Source: Firm-04 sp964463355 (GTDB taxonomy: Bacteria; Bacillota; Clostridia; Oscillospirales; Ruminococcaceae). From it: a stretch of DNA of 64,000 bases. Shown one piece after another: positions 57,562-64,000 of this stretch. Made by a program: the position numbers and the translations under genes. Under the pieces are notes generated by a model. That model saw only the letters and a list, made by a program, of their open reading frames with translations. It was not told the origin of the DNA and searched no databases. Position 1 is the stretch's first letter; each line of letters opens with the position of its first letter. The stretch spans positions 71,597-135,596 of the forward strand of contig CAYXBP010000003.1 in NCBI GenBank assembly GCA_964463355.1, read 5' to 3'.

Positions 57562-57846
57562 ATGACTATCAAACCTTTAGCAGACAGAGTTGTCATCAGA
57601 ATGACCGAAGCTGAGGAAACTACAAAGGGCGGTATCATTCTGACGGCTGCTGCACAAGAAAAGCCCCAAGTTGCAGAGGTCGTGGCAGTAGGCCCCGGCG
57701 GCATCGTGGACGGCAAGGAAGTGACAATGTACCTCAAGGTTGGCGATAAGGTGCTGCTTTCCAAGTATGCGGGTACTGAAGTCAAACTCGATGGCGAGCA
57801 GTATACCATTCTCAAGCAGTCCGATATCCTCGCGATTGTGGAGTGA
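57562..57846 (+). CDS. groES: Co-chaperonin GroES
   Basis: 94 aa. MTIKPLADRVVIRMTEAEET, the GGIILT mobile loop and VGPGGIVDGKEV, VGDKVLLSKYAGTEV are classical. RBS AAGGAGGAAAC. Heat-shock regulated through CIRCE. Confidence 0.97.
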   Translation: MTIKPLADRVVIRMTEAEETTKGGIILTAAAQEKPQVAEVVAVGPGGIVDGKEVTMYLKVGDKVLLSKYAGTEVKLDGEQYTILKQSDILAIVE

Positions 57847-57912
57847 GGTTCGGGTTTTCGCTTTTCACCTTTTGTAAGCCACCATTTTTGATATAGAAGG
57901 AGTGTATTTACT

Positions 57913-59538
57913 ATGGCAAAGGATTTGAAGTATGGCGAGGATGCCAGAAAAGCATTGCAGGCAGGTATTGATAAGCTTGCGGATACCGTAAAGATCACAC
58001 TTGGCCCCAAGGGCAGAAATGTGGTTCTGGATAAGAAGTTCGGCGCACCGCTGATCACCAACGATGGCGTGACCATCGCTAAGGAGATTGAGCTGGAGGA
58101 CGCTTTCGAGAACATGGGCGCACAGCTTGTGAAAGAGGTTTCCATCAAAACCAATGATGCAGCAGGTGATGGTACTACTACCGCAACGCTGTTGGCACAA
58201 GCAATCATCCGCGAGGGTATGAAAAATATCGCTGCGGGCGCAAATCCCATGATTTTGAAAAAAGGCTTGGATGCAGCCGTAAAGACTGCTGTTTCCTCCA
58301 TTCAGGCAAATTCTAAGGCTGTCGATGGCAGCGCAGATATCGCCCGTGTTGCGACTGTGTCTTCTGCTGACGAAAAGATCGGCGCACTGATCGCTGAGGC
58401 AATGGAGAAGGTTTCCAAGGATGGCGTTATCACCATTGAGGAATCCAAGACCGCAGAAACCTATACCGAAGTTGTAGAGGGTATGCAGTTTGACCGCGGC
58501 TATGTCAGCCCTTACATGGTCACCGATACCGATAAAATGGAAGCCGTCTACGATGATGCTTTCCTGCTGATTACCGATAAGAAGATCTCTACGATTCAAG
58601 AGCTGCTGCCCTTGCTGGAGCAGGTGGTACAGACTGGTAAGAAGCTGGTGATCATCGCAGAGGACATTGAGGGTGAGGCACTCACCACGCTGATTTTGAA
58701 CAATTTGCGCGGCACCTTTAAGTGTGTAGGTGTTAAGGCACCTGGCTTTGGTGACAGACGCAAGGAAATGCTCAAGGATATCGCAATTCTGACCGGCGGT
58801 GAGGTGATTACCTCTGAGTTGGGTCTGGAACTGAAGGATACCCAGATCACACAGCTCGGTCGCGCACGTCAGGTTGTCATCCAGAAAGAGAACACCATTA
58901 TCGTGGATGGCGCAGGTGCATCCGATGCTATCGCAGCAAGAGTTGCACAGATCCGTTCCGAGATCAGCAATGCAACATCTGATTTTGACCGCGAGAAGCT
59001 ACAGGAGCGTCTTGCAAAGTTGGTTGGCGGCGTAGCTGTCATTAAGGTCGGTGCCCCCACCGAGATCGAAATGAAGGAGAAGAAGCTGCGCGTTGAGGAT
59101 GCTCTTGCAGCAACCAAGGCAGCCGTTGAGGAAGGCATCGTTGCAGGTGGCGGCGTTGCGCTGCTGAACGCAACAAAAGCTGTTTCCGATATGATCGCAG
59201 GTATTGCAGGGGATGAAAAGACTGGCGCAACCATTATTTTGCGCGCACTGGAAGAGCCCATCCGTCAGATTGCTGCAAATGCAGGTCTGGAAGGTTCCGT
59301 GATCATCGAGAACATTCGCCGTGCAGATAAGGTGGGCTACGGCTTTGATGCTTACAATGAAACATATGTAGATATGCTCACCGCAGGTATCGTTGACCCC
59401 ACCAAGGTCACGCGTTCCGCACTGGAGAATGCAGCATCGGTTGCGGCTATGGTACTGACCACCGAAAGCCTTGTTACCGATATCAAGGAGGCTGCTCCTG
59501 CTGCACCCGCAATGCCTGGCGGCGGCATGGATTACTGA
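57913..59538 (+). CDS. groEL: Chaperonin GroEL
   Basis: 60-kDa ATP-driven folding chamber. 541 aa. TLGPKGRNVVLDKKFGAP, NDGVTIAKEIELEDAFENMG, DAAGDGTTTATLLAQAI and the GGGM end are diagnostic; the C-terminus here is MPGGGMDY. It follows groES by 66 nt with a proper RBS (GAAGGAG) and shares its promoter. No truncation. Confidence 0.97.
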   Translation: MAKDLKYGEDARKALQAGIDKLADTVKITLGPKGRNVVLDKKFGAPLITNDGVTIAKEIELEDAFENMGAQLVKEVSIKTNDAAGDGTTTATLLAQAIIREGMKNIAAGANPMILKKGLDAAVKTAVSSIQANSKAVDGSADIARVATVSSADEKIGALIAEAMEKVSKDGVITIEESKTAETYTEVVEGMQFDRGYVSPYMVTDTDKMEAVYDDAFLLITDKKISTIQELLPLLEQVVQTGKKLVIIAEDIEGEALTTLILNNLRGTFKCVGVKAPGFGDRRKEMLKDIAILTGGEVITSELGLELKDTQITQLGRARQVVIQKENTIIVDGAGASDAIAARVAQIRSEISNATSDFDREKLQERLAKLVGGVAVIKVGAPTEIEMKEKKLRVEDALAATKAAVEEGIVAGGGVALLNATKAVSDMIAGIAGDEKTGATIILRALEEPIRQIAANAGLEGSVIIENIRRADKVGYGFDAYNETYVDMLTAGIVDPTKVTRSALENAASVAAMVLTTESLVTDIKEAAPAAPAMPGGGMDY

Positions 59539-59562
59539 TCCTTGAAAAGAATATAAAAAAAG

Positions 59563-59597
59563 CGGTACTTCCTCACAATGAGGGAGTACCGTTTTTG
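59563..59597. terminator. Bidirectional terminator between groEL and the BspA-like genes
   Basis: 13-bp stem CGGTACTTCCTCA/TGAGGGAGTACCG (one mismatch or wobble), with TTTTT on the plus side and A-run (T on the minus strand) on the other. Serves the convergent groEL and LRR genes. Confidence 0.85.
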
Positions 59598-59681
59598 CTT
59601 GTAGAAAAGTGAGTATGAAGGTTTCACGCAAGTCTTTTCAACGGAGCGTTTGCCTTATCGTCACAGTCAATCGCAGCAGTA

Positions 59682-61325
59682 TTATATCTGTTCCTCGTTC
59701 GTATCCGATGTGCTGGTTTCGGTTTTTTCTTCAGAAGCGTTTTCCGTGGGTTTTGTATCGAAGGCAGTATCTTCGTGGTCATCAATGCAGAATCCGTAGC
59801 TGCGGTCAAAGGGGTCGCCATCCTCGTCATCGCCCAGAATACTGGAGTAATTCGCATCTTGCAGGGCATCTGGATCGGCAATGGAAGATTCATCAATCTC
59901 CACGTTTTGCAGCTTACGACGCTTACGGTAATCCACAAAGAATACCACAGCTAGCGCGATCAACAGTACCGCACTGACAGTGATCATCACAGGCAGTATG
60001 GGAAAATCTGTCTGTTTAAACTTCACATCGTAGGTTTTAGCATAGGTCTTCGCTACAGAGGAAGAATCACCGCGCAGTACAAAGTTTTCCATCACATAGG
60101 GCGTAACCTCCTGGGTATCTGCATCTTCCTTGATCAGATAGCCAAATGCATAATCACCGATGCTTGTAACGGTTTCAGGCACTGTTACATCAGTAATGCC
60201 ACTGCAACCCGTAAAGGCGTAGCTGCCAATGGAGGTTACCGTTGCAGGAATGGTTAAAGAATCCAGCGATTCACAGCAGTAGAATGCGTACTCACCAATG
60301 GCTGTAATTTGTTCGGGAATGGTGATCTTCAGCTTCGGGCAATCAGCAAAGAGGCTGTTATTGATCACCGTGACAGCGTCAGGGATATTGACAGTAGTCA
60401 GCGAAAGGCAATCCGAAAACGCACCTTCGTTGATAACACTGACTGAGGCGGGAAGTCGCACTTCGGTCAGTGTCGCGTTGCTTGAAAAAGCGTAATAGCC
60501 TATTGTTTTGACGGTATCCGGCACGGTATAGCTGGTTTTGGTTTTACCAGCAGGATACAGGATAAGTTCGGTGCAGTCGGCATTCATCAGCACGCCGTCC
60601 TCGGTTGAGCAGTAAGCGGTATTGCCTTCCGCAACGGTAACATCTGCCAAGGAGGAGCAGGCGAGCAGTGCAAGCGGGGCGAGATTGGTGACCGATGCAG
60701 GGATGGTGATTTCCTTCATTACATAGCAGCCGACAAACGCCAGTGTATCAATGATTTCCAGGTTTGTGTTCAGCGCAACATTTTCCAGAGAAAAGTCGTA
60801 ATAGAAGCAATAGCTAGGCAGTGTTTTCAAATTCTCGGGCAAAGCGATCTCTTTCAAGCCGAAACAGTATGCGAAGCAATATAATCCCATGCTGGTAATA
60901 CTGTCAGGCAGAATGACTTCTTCCAGTACATTGCAATTGTAAAATGCTGCATCGCCCAAAGAAGTGACTGTATCGGGCAGTTCCACGGATTTCAGCGCAG
61001 TGCAGTTGGCAAAAGCGTTCACGCCAATGGTTTCAATGGGCGCATCCAATGTAAGGGTTGCAAGCTTTGTACAGTTGGCAAAGGCTTCATCTGCAATGGC
61101 GACAATGGGGTACCCCATAAAATCCTTGGGGATATGCATCTGTATGGTAGATTCCGCACAATCAATGATCTCCACACCTGTATCAACCTTGCGATAGGTC
61201 AGCACCTCATCGGTCATCAGATCGTCGTCATCATTCTCTGCAAACACTGGCATTGCGAAAATGGCAGTGGCACGCAACAGCAGGGAGCAGGCAATGAAAA
61301 GGGCAGAAAACTTACGCAGCTTCAT
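59682..61325 (-). CDS. Membrane-anchored BspA-like LRR protein with acidic tail
   Basis: 547 aa from ATG 61325 (GGAGGAAAG). Signal peptide (about 1-28). Roughly 15 LRR_5/BspA-type repeats of ~23 residues (for example IGEYAFYCCESLDSLTIPA, IGSYAFTGCSGITDVTVPE), interrupted near 220-270 by a non-repeat segment (VTVAEGNTAYCSTEDGVLMN), then a membrane helix (about 448-472), a basic stop-transfer KRRK, and an acidic ~70-residue C-terminal tail. The repeats face outside, where such domains bind proteins or host and food particles. Third of a three-gene cluster; starts 4 nt after the next gene's stop. Confidence 0.85.
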   Translation of the reverse strand: MKLRKFSALFIACSLLLRATAIFAMPVFAENDDDDLMTDEVLTYRKVDTGVEIIDCAESTIQMHIPKDFMGYPIVAIADEAFANCTKLATLTLDAPIETIGVNAFANCTALKSVELPDTVTSLGDAAFYNCNVLEEVILPDSITSMGLYCFAYCFGLKEIALPENLKTLPSYCFYYDFSLENVALNTNLEIIDTLAFVGCYVMKEITIPASVTNLAPLALLACSSLADVTVAEGNTAYCSTEDGVLMNADCTELILYPAGKTKTSYTVPDTVKTIGYYAFSSNATLTEVRLPASVSVINEGAFSDCLSLTTVNIPDAVTVINNSLFADCPKLKITIPEQITAIGEYAFYCCESLDSLTIPATVTSIGSYAFTGCSGITDVTVPETVTSIGDYAFGYLIKEDADTQEVTPYVMENFVLRGDSSSVAKTYAKTYDVKFKQTDFPILPVMITVSAVLLIALAVVFFVDYRKRRKLQNVEIDESSIADPDALQDANYSSILGDDEDGDPFDRSYGFCIDDHEDTAFDTKPTENASEEKTETSTSDTNEEQI

Positions 61326-61329
61326 GGTT

Positions 61330-62763
61330 TTACTTTCCTCCATTCTTAGGATTGGTATGATTCTGTTTGGTAACTGGTTTGCCCTTATCGGGGCCTGCGG
61401 CGATGCGCACAACATTGCGTTGGTGCATTACTATAAGGATGATTACGACAGCGATTACAGCAGCAACCACACAAATGCCAACAATCCAGCCAATTTTTGA
61501 GTTGCTGCGGTATGATACATCGAATTTTTTGGCGTAAGCGATCCCCTCGGAGCCGACTTGTACATTCATGCGAAACCGTTTCAGCTTTTGCATCTGCTGG
61601 TTGGCTGGGTCAAAATCGAACCCAAAGGCATAGTCGCCGATTTTTGACACACTTGCAGGCACGGTCACTTCTTGCAGCGCAGCACAGCCTGTAAAGCAAT
61701 ACGCTCCAATGCTTGTGCAGTTTTGCGGAATGGTGATCTCTTGCAGTGCGCTGCAAAGGGTAAATGCAGCAGCAGGCAGCTCTGATACTGCATCGTTCAT
61801 GGAAATGGTTTCCAATGCACTGCAACCATAAAATGCCTCTTCCCCTATGGTAACGGCGCAATTCAGGTCAATGTGCTTCAGATATTTCGCGCCAACAAAC
61901 GCCCAGCCGTCCACAGCCGTTACACGATCGGGCAGCGTGTAGCTTTCGTCCTGCTTAGCGGCAGGGTATTTGATGAGCCTTGTTTGTGCCGTATTATACA
62001 GCACGCCCTCGATACTGATATAGCAGGGATTATCCGTTTCCACGCAGATTTCCTGTAATGCGTCGCAGCCATCAAACACATAATCGCCCAATGTTTGCAA
62101 TGCCTTTGGGATGGTCACTGTAGTTATATGGTTCCAGCCATAGAAAGCCAGCTCTCCTATCTCGGTCAGGGTATCGGGCAGCACCAGCGTATGGATATTC
62201 TGTCCTGCTGCGTAAAACGCCTCTGCTTCGATCTTTTCCAGTGCGATAGGCAATGTCAGTTCTGTCAGTGCGCAGCATTGGGAAAAGCAGGAATCGGGAA
62301 TGGTTGTAATGCCATTCGGAATATGCATTGATTGCAGTGATGTGCATTGAAAAAATGCACTTTCTCCAATGGTATGCAAGCCTTCGGGCAAATTCACGCG
62401 TTGCAATGCCTCGCAGCAATAAAACGCCCCTGCACCGATTTCTGTAACAGTATCGGGCAACGTGACAGAAGTCAGCCCTTTCACTTCATAGAATGCGCCC
62501 TCACCAATGCCAACCACAGGCTGATTATCCAATATCTCTGGGATCACAAGATCGCCTTGCAGTTCTTTCTGGCATTCTGTAATGATCACGCCGCCGCCAT
62601 TCACATAACCAAACGTAATATAGGAATCATTGACGGTGTACATTCCCATATCATCATATTCCAGTGTCGGCGTACCAGAGGTTTCATCAGCGTAGCATGG
62701 TACGGCAAGCAACAACGCCATAAACGGCAGGAGCGCGCCATACCGAAGATATTTTCGTTGCAT
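61330..62763 (-). CDS. Membrane-anchored BspA-like LRR protein
   Basis: 477 aa, ATG 62763 with AAAGGA. Signal peptide ends near CYADE (about 25). About 13 LRR_5 repeats (IGEGAFYEVKGLTSVTLPD, IGAYCFTGCAALQEVTVPA), a DNPCYISIEGVLYNTAQTRL segment in the middle equivalent to the one in the neighbours, a membrane helix near 428-451 (IGWIVGICVVAAVIAVVIIL) and a short basic tail. Paralogue of the flanking two. Probably surface exposed; ligand unknown. Confidence 0.85.
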   Translation of the reverse strand: MQRKYLRYGALLPFMALLLAVPCYADETSGTPTLEYDDMGMYTVNDSYITFGYVNGGGVIITECQKELQGDLVIPEILDNQPVVGIGEGAFYEVKGLTSVTLPDTVTEIGAGAFYCCEALQRVNLPEGLHTIGESAFFQCTSLQSMHIPNGITTIPDSCFSQCCALTELTLPIALEKIEAEAFYAAGQNIHTLVLPDTLTEIGELAFYGWNHITTVTIPKALQTLGDYVFDGCDALQEICVETDNPCYISIEGVLYNTAQTRLIKYPAAKQDESYTLPDRVTAVDGWAFVGAKYLKHIDLNCAVTIGEEAFYGCSALETISMNDAVSELPAAAFTLCSALQEITIPQNCTSIGAYCFTGCAALQEVTVPASVSKIGDYAFGFDFDPANQQMQKLKRFRMNVQVGSEGIAYAKKFDVSYRSNSKIGWIVGICVVAAVIAVVIILIVMHQRNVVRIAAGPDKGKPVTKQNHTNPKNGGK

Positions 62764-62775
62764 ATCGGCAGTCCT

Positions 62776-63942
62776 TTACTTTTTTCTTGCCCAGAAGATT
62801 CCACCCACGATTACACCGATGAGCAGCACCACGCAGGCGATGATCCCGATGATGCGCCCTGCGCCCATGCCGTTATCCGTTTTAGCGGTGGTGACAGTAG
62901 TAGTCGTACTCTGATCGGAATTTGAAGAAGCAGTCGTCGATTCATTTTCCAGCGGTACAAATCGGAAGTTGTTGCCGTTTTCCCTATCGGCGGCATACTC
63001 TTGCGCGATGGTACCCGTCACGCCATGCACGATAAAATCTGTGTTGGCATATAGCTGCCCTTGTTGATCCATCAACCAGCCAAATGCTGAAAAATCAATG
63101 GAGGTGACTGTTTCGGGAATGGTAATTTCCTTCATGGGTGTACCTGCAAAGGTGGCTTGTCCGATGGTGGTACATTTACTCGGAATGGTGAACTCCGCAA
63201 GAGCAGTGCCTGCAAAGGCAGCATCGCCGATTTTGGTCAGCGTATCGGGAACCACCACATCATCCAGTGCCTTACAGCGGTAGAACAAAAAGTCGCTGAT
63301 TGTTTTCACTTGATCGGGTACAATCACGTGATTGAGGTTGGAACACTCTGCGAATGCCCATGCGCCGATATATGTCACTGAATCGGGCAATTGGATTTTT
63401 TCCAGTGTATCGCAGTAACCGAATGCCACATAACCGATATCCGTTACACCATCTGGTACCGTGATCTCCGTTTCCTTTCTGCCAATGGGATACCGCACCA
63501 GATAACTTTGTTTTTCAGCATACAGCACGCCGTCCACGCTCTCAAAGTAGGTGTTGCCTTCTGCAACATAATAATTTGAAAGCTGCGTGCAGCCTGCAAA
63601 GGTGGCATTGCCAAGGCCCATCAGCGTAGAGGGCAGTGTGACATCTACCAGCCACTGGCACTGTGTTAACAATGTATCGCCCAGCGCAACCACATCATAA
63701 CCGTCCAATGCTTCGGGCAGCACCAGAGATGTTTTGTACTCGCCGCTGTATTTTTCAATGCAGGCAGCTTTTTCGGTTTTATTGCTGGCACCTACCATCA
63801 GGCTGTAAGTATAATCGCCGCATACATAGGTTTCAAGTTCTAGTTCGCTGTCCTCCTCAGCAGCGATCGGCATGGCAGATACGCACAGCACCATGGCAGT
63901 TAAAGCCGTACCTGCTGATTTCAAAATACCTCGTAATTTCAT
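62776..63942 (-). CDS. Membrane-anchored BspA-like LRR protein with Thr/Ser stalk
   Basis: 388 aa from ATG 63942 (ACAGGAGGAAAA); the longer frame covers the promoter. Signal peptide ending near PIAAEED, about eight LRR_5 repeats (IGYVAFGYCDTLEKIQLPD, ISDFLFYRCKALDDVVVPD), the shared inserted segment (EGNTYFESVDGVLYAEKQSY), a Ser/Thr stalk (about 335-355) and a C-terminal membrane helix (362-384) with ARKK. First of the three-gene cluster, 12 nt before the next. Same architecture as neighbours, so tandem duplication is likely. Confidence 0.85.
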   Translation of the reverse strand: MKLRGILKSAGTALTAMVLCVSAMPIAAEEDSELELETYVCGDYTYSLMVGASNKTEKAACIEKYSGEYKTSLVLPEALDGYDVVALGDTLLTQCQWLVDVTLPSTLMGLGNATFAGCTQLSNYYVAEGNTYFESVDGVLYAEKQSYLVRYPIGRKETEITVPDGVTDIGYVAFGYCDTLEKIQLPDSVTYIGAWAFAECSNLNHVIVPDQVKTISDFLFYRCKALDDVVVPDTLTKIGDAAFAGTALAEFTIPSKCTTIGQATFAGTPMKEITIPETVTSIDFSAFGWLMDQQGQLYANTDFIVHGVTGTIAQEYAADRENGNNFRFVPLENESTTASSNSDQSTTTTVTTAKTDNGMGAGRIIGIIACVVLLIGVIVGGIFWARKK

Positions 63943-63960
63943 AGATTTTCCTCCTGTTAC

Positions 63961-63989
63961 AATATAATTGGTCGGGTAAAACCTTACAA
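63961..63989 (-). promoter_or_regulatory. Promoter of the BspA-like cluster
   Basis: Minus strand TTGTAA (63989-63984), 17-bp spacer, TATATT (63966-63961). Start would fall about 12 nt before the ATG, a short leader. Confidence 0.55.
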
Positions 63990-64000
63990 CCAGCAAGGGT

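Overview
The window looks like a chromosomal segment of an anaerobic, plant-fibre-degrading Firmicute of the Ruminococcus/Oscillospiraceae type. The evidence is two secreted proteins ending in type I dockerins behind threonine-rich linkers (one with a GH5 cellulase module), a CIRCE-controlled groESL, RNase J, GdpP, VanR/VanS-type two-component systems, BspA-like leucine-rich surface proteins and consensus sigma-A promoters with 17-bp spacers. Ribosome binding sites are strong AGGAGG-like sequences, often about 10 nt from the start codon. No rRNA, tRNA, insertion sequence, prophage or CRISPR array was seen. The species is not determined.

Layout. 1-1657: end of an unknown gene, a 50-aa membrane protein and radA. 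1754-10272: one operon holding all seven shikimate-pathway steps plus the Phe and Tyr branches (aroF, tyrA, aroB, aroA, aroC, pheA, an aroE-aroK fusion, aroQ). It is preceded by a leader that encodes a Phe/Tyr-rich peptide and ends in an intrinsic terminator. 10319-10913: a stand-alone Spo0A-type DNA-binding protein. 10988-14467 (minus): cellulosomal GH5 enzyme and a VanY-type carboxypeptidase. 14674-23726 (minus): rnj-gdpP-rplI-dnaB-tilS-ftsH. 24258-24956: radC-like gene. 25062-29823 (minus): trmB, small ORF, pyrC, Lrp regulator, aminotransferase, ispE. 29974-33788: esterase, a 14-codon mini-ORF, a GT39-like membrane glycosyltransferase, an ECF-like sigma factor and its probable anti-sigma factor. 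33934-37879 (minus): parA-parB-guaB and a PHP/CpsB-like protein. 38135-41345: first two-component system. 41764-43152 (minus): miaB. 43456-48481: Thr-rich lipoprotein, LUD protein, phosphopantetheinyl transferase, SDR and a two-domain ThyX. 48736-50550: secreted dockerin protein. 50872-53255: ylxM-ffh-rpsP-khpA. 53555-57173 (minus): response regulator, histidine kinase and HtrA protease. 57562-59538: groES-groEL. 59682-63942 (minus): three membrane-anchored BspA-like LRR proteins.

Two regulatory signals stand out. First, the aro leader reads as a ribosome-sensing Phe/Tyr attenuator: consensus promoter, well-placed RBS, a 39-aa peptide with 9 aromatic residues in a 15-residue stretch and no Trp, a segment just after the aromatic codons that can pair with the terminator, then the terminator itself. 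Second, TTCAT boxes at exact 11-bp period precede the response regulator-kinase-HtrA operon, and the same box recurs five times before the dockerin gene at 48736. This suggests an envelope or secretion-stress-like two-component system that autoregulates and also controls a cellulosomal gene.

Start codons were chosen by RBS position and family length, so several differ from the longest open frame. All functional names rest on reading motifs by eye; no database search was run.
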